Shown: piece by piece, positions 6,832-12,672 of the stretch | Position numbering within the stretch: the first letter of the stretch is position 1 | Layout of the letters: the number at the start of each line of letters is the position of its first letter | Assembly (NCBI GenBank): GCA_036377055.1 | Contig: DASUZD010000313.1 | Span: 1-20,144, forward strand | DNA length: 20,144 nucleotides | Origin: DASUZD01 sp036377055 | GTDB taxonomy: Bacteria > Actinomycetota > Thermoleophilia > Gaiellales > Gaiellaceae | Direction of reading: 5' to 3' | Translations under genes and position numbers: made by a program | Notes under the pieces: model-generated | Databases searched by the model: none | Seen by the model: only the letters and a program-made list of their open reading frames with translations | What the model was told of the DNA's origin: nothing

Positions 6832-7977
6832 GTGAACGTGATCTCCTTCGCGCGCGGCGTGCCAGCGCCGGAATGCCTCCCGGTCGAGGAGCTCGCCGAC
6901 TGCGCGCGCGCAGCGCTCGAGCGCGACGGGCGCACGATCCTCTCGTACGGCCCCGTGGGCGGGTACGCGCCGCTCCGCGAGTGGATCGCCGCGCGGCACG
7001 GGGTCGAGCCGAGCCGCGTCCTCGTCACGAACGGCTCGCTCCAGGGGTTCGTGTTCCTCGCGCAGCACCTCCTGGCCGGACGAGGCGGCCGCGTGCTCGT
7101 CGAGGCGCCGACCTACGACCGGCCGCTGAAGATCCTCGCCGGGCTGGGGGCGGAGGTCGAGGCCGTGCCGGTCGACGACGACGGACTCGATCCCGACGCC
7201 CTTGCCGCCACGCTCGATCGCGGCCCGCGGCCGGCCTTCCTCTACACGATCCCGACCTTCCAGAATCCGAGCGGGCGCACGCTCTCGCGCGACCGGCGCC
7301 GGCGCGTCGTCGAGCTCGCCCGCATGCGCGACCTGCTCGTGCTCGAGGACGATCCCTACGGCCTCGTCCGCTACGAGGGCGAGCCGCCGCCGACGCTCTT
7401 CGAGCTCGAAGGCGGCGAGCGCGTCGCGTACTCCTCCTCCTTCTCGAAGACGATCGCGCCGGGCATCCGCGTGGGCTACCTCGTCCTGCCGGCCCCGCTC
7501 GAGGCCGACCTCGAGGCGGTCGCGGTGTCGACGTACATCACGCCCGTGCTCCTCTCTCAAGCGACGGTCGCGGAGTTCCTCGCCCGCGGGAACCTCGAGC
7601 CGAACCTCGAGCGCGTCCGACGGCTCCTCGGCGTTCGGCGTGACGCGATGCTCGCAGCGCTCGAGCGCGAGCTGGGCGAGGAGGCGACCTGGAGCCGTCC
7701 CGAGGGCGGCTATTTCGTCTGGCTCGACCTGCCTGGGGTCGACAGCCGGGCGCTGCTCGCGCGCGCGACGGCGGCGGGCGTTCCGTTCGTCCCGGGCACC
7801 GACTTCTATCCGCGGGGCGAGGGCGGCGCGAGCTCCGCGCGCCTGGCGTTCAGCTTCGTCTCGCCCGACGAGATCGACGAGGGCGTCAGCCGGTTGGCGG
7901 AGCTCCTGCCCGACGTCCCCGCCGCCGGTACAGCTGCGAGAGCAGCAGCCCTGCCAGCACGCCGATCGCCAGGCTGA
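6832..7977 (+). CDS. PLP-dependent aminotransferase, class I/II (2-aminoadipate aminotransferase / LysN-like)
   Basis: 381 residues, fold-type I aminotransferase of the LysN/MocR-domain group, which transfers amino groups between an amino acid (2-aminoadipate, aromatic or branched-chain in characterised members) and 2-oxoglutarate. Visible: LSYGPVGGYAPLREWIAARHG (about 38-58, split here from a longer motif), LVTNGSLQGF, IPTFQNPSGRTLS, the cofactor-binding EDDPYG (D173, D174, Y176) and the Schiff-base lysine K206 in SSSFSKTIAPGIRVGY. The C-terminal FVSPDEIDEGVSRLAELL is where relatives normally end; about 23 more residues, rich in Ala/Arg/Pro, follow. That tail is coded antisense to the end of the LapA-like gene (92-bp overlap). 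The start is the GTG at 6832, set by the -10 box and by the conserved SFARGVPAPECLP. Substrate specificity is not readable. Confidence 0.9.
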   Translation: MNVISFARGVPAPECLPVEELADCARAALERDGRTILSYGPVGGYAPLREWIAARHGVEPSRVLVTNGSLQGFVFLAQHLLAGRGGRVLVEAPTYDRPLKILAGLGAEVEAVPVDDDGLDPDALAATLDRGPRPAFLYTIPTFQNPSGRTLSRDRRRRVVELARMRDLLVLEDDPYGLVRYEGEPPPTLFELEGGERVAYSSSFSKTIAPGIRVGYLVLPAPLEADLEAVAVSTYITPVLLSQATVAEFLARGNLEPNLERVRRLLGVRRDAMLAALERELGEEATWSRPEGGYFVWLDLPGVDSRALLARATAAGVPFVPGTDFYPRGEGGASSARLAFSFVSPDEIDEGVSRLAELLPDVPAAGTAARAAALPARRSPG

Positions 7978-8176
7978 GCAGGATCGCCCAGATCAGGGAG
8001 ATCCGCGCCGTCGCGGCGACGAAGTGGATCGAGACCTGTTTGTTGTTCTCGACGACGAACGCCACGAGGTAGGCGAACACGAGCGCGAGCGCGACGAGGG
8101 CGAGCCAGAGCTTTGGCTGCCAGGTCTCGCCGAGCTCGCGGCGATCGAGGCCGCTCTTGCGGCGGGGGAGGCGCAC
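7886..8176 (-). CDS. LapA-domain (lipopolysaccharide assembly protein A-like) small membrane protein
   Basis: 96 residues. A charged N terminus with LGETWQPKLW is followed by TM1 (about 22-43, LALVALALVFAYLVAFVVEN) and a short strand-like region NKQVSIHFVAATA. TM2 (about 60-82, SLIWAILLSLAIGVLAGLLL) and a basic tail YRRRGRRA complete it. The two helices with the N-x-x-V-x-h-x-F segment between them are the LapA/DUF1049 signature. In Gram-negatives relatives help lipopolysaccharide assembly; in actinobacteria the role is unknown. The start chosen is the GTG at 8176: no earlier residues look conserved, and it lies 10 bp after the stop of the 4-Cys gene. A TAGACT box (8189-8184, minus) ends 7 bases before the GTG and could be a second, leaderless promoter. 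Its last 30 codons overlap the aminotransferase 3' end. Confidence 0.8.
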   Translation of the reverse strand: MRLPRRKSGLDRRELGETWQPKLWLALVALALVFAYLVAFVVENNKQVSIHFVAATARISLIWAILLSLAIGVLAGLLLSQLYRRRGRRAGAPPTG

Positions 8177-8186
8177 GAGGGGGAGT

Positions 8187-8369
8187 CTACGCGGCGGTTG
8201 GCGCAGCGATGGGCCGCGGGACGAGGCGCGGCTGGCGCGGAGGCGCCAGGCCACCGCGGACGTACTGGCGGAAGGTCGGGCACGGGTCGTCGCCGGGCAG
8301 GGCGCAGAGCCCCGAGCGGCGGAAATAGCAGTCGGCGCAGGTGACGGTGGGTCGCTTGGTCATGCTCAA
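8187..8369 (-). CDS. Small 4-cysteine protein, possible metal-binding miniprotein
   Basis: 60 residues if it begins at the TTG (8369), 58 if at the ATG (8363). The N-terminal half holds CADC, then C after seven residues (SGLC) and C after seven more (DDPC), followed by PTFRQYVRGG: a CX2CX7CX7C pattern that suits one zinc or iron-sulfur site. The C-terminal half is Pro/Arg rich and probably disordered. A GGGGAG motif lies 5 bases before the TTG and 11 before the ATG, favouring the TTG. It stops 10 bp before the LapA-like gene on the same strand, so the two are likely co-transcribed. I do not recognise a named family. The clean cysteine spacing, ribosome site and operon position support a real gene. 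Confidence 0.6.
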   Translation of the reverse strand: MSMTKRPTVTCADCYFRRSGLCALPGDDPCPTFRQYVRGGLAPPRQPRLVPRPIAAPTAA

Positions 8370-8507
8370 CGTGACTCCCCTGGGAGGCGGTGCCGCTACG
8401 TGGTTCGAGGGCGATCTTGCGCCCCGGCGGCGGACGAGGCAAGGGCGCCGCTCGCAGAAGTGGCCGCATTTTCCGGTGGATTTTTTCTTGCCTAAAACTA
8501 CTCAAAC
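8370..8507. promoter_or_regulatory. 138-bp intergenic region with an AT-rich island
   Basis: This region lies between the protease stop and the 4-Cys gene start, both on the minus strand. Bases about 8471-8512 are strikingly A+T-rich for this window, with T6 at 8481-8486 followed by repeated CTAAAACTACTCAAACTTA-like text. Read on the minus strand this gives TAGTTT, a possible -10, and would leave a leader of about 110 bases containing a GGGCG-CAAGAT-CGCCC hairpin (about 8410-8426). It could be the promoter of the 4-Cys/LapA pair, the end of the protease transcript, or both. No recognised riboswitch fold was seen. Confidence 0.35.
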
Positions 8508-9518
8508 TTACTGCGCACGCGAAAGCGTTGCCAGTGCCCGCAACGCTTGTTGAAAACTCTTCACAGGGACGATCCGGACCCCGTCCGCGTACCTCCTGGC
8601 CTCGGCCGCGTTCTCCCCAGCAGGGACGAGGAAAATCTTGATCCCGGTCTGGCGGACGCCGATCGTCTTCTGGCGAACGCCTCCGATGGGTTGAACGGTG
8701 CCGTCGAGCTCGATCTCGCCCGTCGCCGCCACGCGCCGTCCGCGATCCACGTCGCGGCCCAGCTGTTCGAGCACGTCGAGCGCGAACGCGAGGCCAGCCG
8801 AGGGGCCGCCGACGCTGCCCGCGTCGATCTTGACCGACAGCGGCAGCTCGATCCGCGCGTCCTCGGTCACGATCACGCCGATCACCGGCCGGCCGCGCAC
8901 CTGCGGGTCGGTCGCCGAGCGCACCACGACGGTCTGGAGCGACGCGCCGCGCCTGACGACGATCCGGAACGTCGCGCCGACAGGGCGCCTCGAGATCGCG
9001 CGCCGAAGGTTGGCCGGCGTGAGGATCCGGCGTCCGTCGACGCGGAGGATGACGTCGGTCGGCTCGAGCTTGCCCGCGGCGGGAGCGCCGGTGACGACCT
9101 CGTCCACGAGCACGCCGACAGGCTTCGCGCGCACCTTGTACCCGGCCGCGCGCAGCGCGACCGCCGCCGCGATGTCCTGCGAACGGCTCATCGAGCGCTG
9201 GTCCTCCCTCTGGCGTTCCTTCTCGCTCGTCCCCGGCGGCACCACGGCCGCGGCGGGAACGATCGTCGCGCCTTCGCGCAGGCTCGGGAAGAGGCGCTCG
9301 AGCCATGTCGCCTTGCGGACGAAGACGTCGACGAAGTAGATGCCGCCCGTGTCGTGCGGCGGTTTCTTTCCCGCGATCGTCACGAGCGGCTGGACGGGGT
9401 GTGCGCGATCGGGGAGGAAGATGTAGCTGTCCGAGGGCAGGAGCCACAGCCCGACGACGACGAGCGCGAGCAGGAAGACGCCAATCGCGGCGAGCCGCGC
9501 AGGGGAGAAACGCCTCAC
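8508..9518 (-). CDS. Membrane-anchored PDZ-domain Lon-like serine protease (YlbL-like)
   Basis: 336 residues. An N-terminal signal anchor (about 9-27, LAAIGVFLLALVVVGLWLL) is followed by an extracytoplasmic region, a PDZ domain (about 133-200: GVLVDEVVTGAPAAGKLEP, then DVILRVDGRRI) and a Lon-type S16 protease domain. The catalytic dyad is S240 in VGGPSAGLAFAL and K284 in GGVRQKTIG, 44 residues apart, close to the S679/K722 spacing in E. coli Lon. There is no AAA+ module, as in YlbL-like proteins of Gram-positives. The start is the GTG at 9518, overlapping the upstream dehydrogenase stop as GTGA; the frame extends further upstream but only inside that gene. It is predicted to cleave proteins at the outer face of the membrane. 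In Bacillus YlbL has been linked to DNA-damage checkpoint recovery; whether that holds here is unknown. Confidence 0.9.
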   Translation of the reverse strand: MRRFSPARLAAIGVFLLALVVVGLWLLPSDSYIFLPDRAHPVQPLVTIAGKKPPHDTGGIYFVDVFVRKATWLERLFPSLREGATIVPAAAVVPPGTSEKERQREDQRSMSRSQDIAAAVALRAAGYKVRAKPVGVLVDEVVTGAPAAGKLEPTDVILRVDGRRILTPANLRRAISRRPVGATFRIVVRRGASLQTVVVRSATDPQVRGRPVIGVIVTEDARIELPLSVKIDAGSVGGPSAGLAFALDVLEQLGRDVDRGRRVAATGEIELDGTVQPIGGVRQKTIGVRQTGIKIFLVPAGENAAEARRYADGVRIVPVKSFQQALRALATLSRAQ

Positions 9519-10258
9519 AGAAGGAAGCGCGTGAGCCCGCCGTCGACTGGGATCACCGCTCCGGTGACGTACGCCGCCTGTTCGGACGCAAGGAAGCAAA
9601 CGACGTTCGCGATCTCGCGCGGCGTGCCCAGGCGCCGAAGCGGGATCGGCGCGAGATCGTCCGCGCTCGGGCCGTCCGGGTAGACCTCCGCGAGTCGCGC
9701 GGTGTCGATGCGGCCGGGCGCGATCGTGTTTACCGTCACCGCCTTCGGGCCGACCTCGCGCGCAAGCGTCTTCGCCCAGCCGACGACGCCGGGCCTGACC
9801 GCGTTCGAGAGGACGAGGTTGTCGGCCGGCTCGCGCACCGTGCTCGACTCGATGCAGACGATTCGACCGCGGCCGCTTTGCTCGAGGTGCGGCAGACAGA
9901 GGCCGACGAGGCGGACGGCCGAGACGAGAAGGAGCTCGACTGCGGCTTCGACGGCTGGTGCGGCGAGCCCGATCGCGGGGCCGCGCGGCGGGCCGCCCCC
10001 GTTCACGACGAGGATGTCGAGGGCGCCGAAGGCTTCGAGCGTCTTGTCCAGGAGCCGTTCGAGGTCGCGCGGATTCGTCAGGTCGCCGCGGACCGCGAGC
10101 GCGCCGAGTCGGTCGGCCTCGCGCTCGAGCAGGTCGCGGCGGCGGGCGAACATCGCGACCCGCGCGCCTTCCTCTGTGAGCGCCTCGGCAATCGCCCGTC
10201 CGATGCCGGAGGAAGCTCCGCAGACGACGGCGGTGTGGCCGTCGAGGCCGAGATCCAT
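9515..10258 (-). CDS. SDR-family protein with a non-canonical active site
   Basis: 247 residues, full length for a classical short-chain dehydrogenase/reductase. The nucleotide-binding fold is intact: GASSGIG (14-20) and GDLTNPRDLE. The usual NAG motif is replaced by NGGGPP (86-91). The C terminus GAVIPVDGGLTRF is typical of FabG-like members. The catalytic Tyr-x3-Lys is absent: Ser138/139 is present, but the aligned positions are S151 and R155 (NLVLSNAVRPGVVGWAK), and the structural Asn is not evident. A subgroup of FabG-like SDRs with this degenerate tetrad is known, so this is probably family-wide, not recent decay. It binds NAD(P) by inference; its reaction is unknown. The start is the ATG at 10258. 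Its stop overlaps the start of the PDZ-Lon protease, which makes a two-gene operon. Confidence 0.85.
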   Translation of the reverse strand: MDLGLDGHTAVVCGASSGIGRAIAEALTEEGARVAMFARRRDLLEREADRLGALAVRGDLTNPRDLERLLDKTLEAFGALDILVVNGGGPPRGPAIGLAAPAVEAAVELLLVSAVRLVGLCLPHLEQSGRGRIVCIESSTVREPADNLVLSNAVRPGVVGWAKTLAREVGPKAVTVNTIAPGRIDTARLAEVYPDGPSADDLAPIPLRRLGTPREIANVVCFLASEQAAYVTGAVIPVDGGLTRFLL

Positions 10259-10558
10259 CAGCGAGCGGCAGGCGGGCGGGTCACACCGGGAGCCTACTCA
10301 GCGCAACTGCGAACCCGCCTCGCCATCCGACCCGCGGCCCGCTCCCGCGCCGGAACCACCATCACGCTTCTAGGCCGCGCCTCCCCACCCCGGGGTGGGG
10401 AAGGGAGTCCACCCGCCACCCGCTGCAAGCGTATCGCCGCGCGCGGTTCACGTCTGCGCCGATATCGGGCCGATCCTTCCCCGGGCTGGATGGCACGTGT
10501 CGCGGCGGCGATCAAACGCGCAACGCAACGCCTTTCGGTCGCGACAGCCCCTCGGCAC
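10259..10558. other. 300-bp noncoding stretch between mdh and the SDR gene
   Basis: No supported gene. Both flanking genes run on the minus strand, so this holds the 3' end of the icd-mdh transcript and the upstream region of the SDR-protease pair. It contains the 20-bp palindrome listed separately. It also has a short interrupted palindrome ATCGG-G-CCGAT at 10464-10474 and a TAGGCT box (minus, about 38 bases before the SDR ATG) that could be a -10. Open frames that cross it have no recognisable motifs. No tRNA-like cloverleaf was recognised. Confidence 0.5.
10382..10401. repeat. Perfect 20-bp GC-rich palindrome
   Basis: TCCCCACCCCGGGGTGGGGA reads identically on both strands, with no loop bases. 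It sits in the noncoding gap about 160 bp past the mdh stop and about 120 bp before the SDR start. It lacks a T-run on either side, so it is not a standard intrinsic terminator. It could be a dyad operator, a T-less transcription end, or one copy of an interspersed palindromic repeat. Confidence 0.7.
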
Positions 10559-11527
10559 TCAGGTCGTGAGGACGGCGACGACCTCGCGGACCGCCTGCGC
10601 CGACGAGCGCAGCGCTTCCTGCTCGGCGTCGTCGAGGTCGAGCTCGACGATCTCCTCGATTCCCCGGGCGCCGAGCTTGACCGGCACGCCCATGTAGAGC
10701 CCGTCGATTCCGTACTCGCCCTCGAGGTATGCGGTGCACGGGAGGATCCGCTTCTCGTCGAGCATGATCGCGTCGACCATCTGGGCCGCGGCCGCTCCCG
10801 GTGCGTACCAAGCGGACGTGCCGAGAAGCTTCACGATCTCGCCGCCTCCGCCCGCGGTCCGCTCGACCATCGCCTGGATTCGGTCGTCCTCGACGAGCTT
10901 TCGGAGCGGTATGCCGCCGACCGTCGTCGCGGAGACGGCCGGCACCATCTGGTCGCCGTGCCCGCCGAGGACCATTGCGGTCACGTCCTTCACCGACGCG
11001 CCCGTCTCCCAGGCGATGAAGGTCGAGAAGCGAGCGGTGTCGAGGATGCCGGCCATGCCGAAGACGCGCTGCTTCGGCCAACCGGAGACGTTCTTCGCCA
11101 CGTGGCACATCGCGTCGAGCGGGTTCGAGACGACGATCAGGATCGCGTCGGGGCTCGCGGCGGCCGCGGCCTCGGTCACGTCGCCGACGATCCGCTCGTT
11201 CGTCGTCACGAGATCGTCACGGCTCATCCCCGGCTTGCGCGGCAGGCCAGCAGTCACGACGACCACGTCCGATCCCGCGGTCTCCTCGTAGCCGTTCGCG
11301 CCGCCGATGTTCGGCTCGAAGCCGAGCACTGCGCCCATCTGGTCGATGTCGAGCGCCTTCCCCTGCGGCAGGCCCTCGATGATGTCCACGAGGACGACGT
11401 CGCAGTAGTCGCGGAGCGCGATCACCTGCGCGCAGGTCGCGCCGACATTCCCTGCGCCGACGACCGTCACCTTGCGGCGGCCCTTGTCCGGCCGGAACTC
11501 GTGCCGCCCGACCTCGAGGTCGCTCAC
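10559..11527 (-). CDS. mdh: Malate dehydrogenase (LDH-like type)
   Basis: 322 residues. NAD-dependent oxidation of malate to oxaloacetate, the last step of the TCA cycle. The Rossmann motif KVTVVGAGNVGATCAQ is near the N terminus and VVLVDIIEGLPQGKALD holds the Asp that binds NAD ribose. The substrate-loop LPRKPGMSRDDL carries arginines typical of malate specificity (Arg in place of the lactate dehydrogenase Gln), VSNPLD follows, and the catalytic histidine is in GGHGDQMVP. It resembles the LDH-like MDHs of Bacillus and Chloroflexi more than the actinobacterial cytosolic-type enzyme. The start is the GTG at 11527, which overlaps the icd stop as GTGA; this gives about 18 extra N-terminal residues before the fold. 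An internal GTG at KVTVVG is the alternative. Confidence 0.93.
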   Translation of the reverse strand: MSDLEVGRHEFRPDKGRRKVTVVGAGNVGATCAQVIALRDYCDVVLVDIIEGLPQGKALDIDQMGAVLGFEPNIGGANGYEETAGSDVVVVTAGLPRKPGMSRDDLVTTNERIVGDVTEAAAAASPDAILIVVSNPLDAMCHVAKNVSGWPKQRVFGMAGILDTARFSTFIAWETGASVKDVTAMVLGGHGDQMVPAVSATTVGGIPLRKLVEDDRIQAMVERTAGGGGEIVKLLGTSAWYAPGAAAAQMVDAIMLDEKRILPCTAYLEGEYGIDGLYMGVPVKLGARGIEEIVELDLDDAEQEALRSSAQAVREVVAVLTT

Positions 11528-12615
11528 ACTCGCACCCCGAGCTTCTCGACGATCGCGTCGGCGACCTCGCTCGTCCCGACCGCCGTCGGGTCGTCGCGAG
11601 TCGGCTTCATGTCGTACGTCACGCTGCGCCCCTCGCGGATCACCTCGGCGATCGCGCCCTCGAGCCGCTCGGCCGCGTCGTGCTCGTCGAGGTGCCGCAA
11701 CATCAGCATCCCCGACAGGAGCTGCGCCATCGGGTTGACCTTGTTCTGACCCGCGTACTTCGGGGCGGAGCCGTGCGTCGGCTCGAAGACCGCCGCGTCG
11801 TCGCCGAAGTTCGCGCCAGGCGCCATGCCGAGCCCGCCGATCATGCCGGCACAGAGATCGGACAAGACGTCGCCGTAGAGATTCGGCAGCACGAGGACGT
11901 CGTACTCCTCGGGCCGCTGGACGAGCTGCATGCACATGTTGTCCACGATCCGATCGTCGAACTCGACGTCCGGGTTCTCCGCAGCGACCTCGCGCGCGAC
12001 GCGCAGCCAGAGGCCGTCGCTGAACTTCATGATGTTCGCCTTGTGCACCGCCGTGATCTTGCGGCGGCCCATGCGACGGGCGTAGTCGAACGCGAACTCG
12101 AAGATGCGCCGCGTTCCGGTGACGGAGATGGGCTTGATCGAAATGCCGGCGTCGCTCCAGCGGAGGCGGCCGCCCTTCGACTCGATCCACGCGATCAGCT
12201 CCTCCGCGTCCGGCGTCCCCTGCTCGAACTCGATCCCGGCGTAGAGGTCCTCCGTGTTTTCGCGCACGATCACGAGGTCAACGTCCTCGAACCGCGAGCG
12301 GACGCCGGGGTAGCTCTTGCAGGGCCGTACTTGCGCGAAGAGGTCGAGGCTCTTGCGCAGGCCGACGTTCACGGAGCGGAAGCCGCCGCCGACCGGCGTC
12401 GTGATCGGTCCCTTGAGCGCGACGCCGTTCGCGCGGATCGACTCGAGCGTCGTGTCCGGGAGCGGGTTGCCGCCGTGCTCGTGCATGACCTCTTCGCCGG
12501 CGGGCTGCACGTCCCATTCGAGCTCGACGCCCGTCGCCTCCAGGACCCGCCGCGTCGCCTCGGTCAGCTCGGGACCGGTGCCGTCGCCGGGAATGAGGGT
12601 CACTCGGTGGGCCAT
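11524..12615 (-). CDS. icd: Isocitrate dehydrogenase, short (isopropylmalate-dehydrogenase-like) form
   Basis: 363 residues of the beta-decarboxylating dehydrogenase family. It oxidises isocitrate to 2-oxoglutarate. Motifs: LIPGDGTGPELT at the N terminus, the substrate loop GGGFRSVNVGLRKSLDLFAQ with the Ser-Asn pair used by isocitrate enzymes, RENTEDLYAG, the AVHKANIMKFSDGLW lysine segment, and the metal-binding DVLSDLCAGMIGG. Cofactor region: EPTHGSAPKYAGQNKVNP has Lys-Tyr and Val at the positions that give E. coli IDH NADP specificity, and VTYD keeps the NADP-type tyrosine. NAD-type relatives carry an Asp at the first of these positions. NADP use is therefore predicted despite the short NAD-IDH-like length. 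The start is the ATG at 12615. It heads an operon with mdh. A 3-isopropylmalate or homoisocitrate substrate is less likely given the gene context. Confidence 0.88.
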   Translation of the reverse strand: MAHRVTLIPGDGTGPELTEATRRVLEATGVELEWDVQPAGEEVMHEHGGNPLPDTTLESIRANGVALKGPITTPVGGGFRSVNVGLRKSLDLFAQVRPCKSYPGVRSRFEDVDLVIVRENTEDLYAGIEFEQGTPDAEELIAWIESKGGRLRWSDAGISIKPISVTGTRRIFEFAFDYARRMGRRKITAVHKANIMKFSDGLWLRVAREVAAENPDVEFDDRIVDNMCMQLVQRPEEYDVLVLPNLYGDVLSDLCAGMIGGLGMAPGANFGDDAAVFEPTHGSAPKYAGQNKVNPMAQLLSGMLMLRHLDEHDAAERLEGAIAEVIREGRSVTYDMKPTRDDPTAVGTSEVADAIVEKLGVRV

Positions 12616-12672
12616 GCCGGGCGCGGACCTTACCCGGTTCGAGAGCTTTCGGTCCGGGTACGCTCCGTGCTC
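12616..12672. promoter_or_regulatory. Divergent icd/gltA promoter with a 14-bp imperfect inverted repeat over both -10 boxes
   Basis: The 57 bp between the two ATG codons contain CGGACCTTACCCGG (12624-12637) and CCGGGTACGCTCCG (12654-12667). These form an inverted repeat matching at 12 of 14 positions with a 16-bp spacer. Each arm holds a TANNNT box pointing outwards: TACGCT (12659-12664), 8 bases before the gltA ATG, and TAAGGT (minus, 12632-12627), 11 bases before the icd ATG. No Shine-Dalgarno sequence is visible for either gene. The arms may be matched promoters, an operator covering both, or both. Confidence 0.5.

Noticed and set aside
8341..8553. Plus-strand frames over the AT-rich gap
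   Set aside because: They have no motifs, no ribosome site, and run through the end of the protease gene antisense.
10294..10515. A 73-codon frame across the palindrome (with GGLPSPPRGGEA)
   Set aside because: It has no ribosome site or conserved-looking pattern; such Pro/Gly text is a common artefact of translating GC palindromes.
10261..10558. Possible tRNA or small RNA in the 300-bp gap
   Set aside because: I looked for a T-loop-like GGTTC motif with a matching acceptor stem and found none that close into a cloverleaf.
9305..11749. An 814-codon plus-strand open frame opposite the PDZ-Lon, SDR and mdh genes
   Set aside because: It is low-complexity Arg/Asp/Ala-rich text with no motif, and opposes three well-supported genes.
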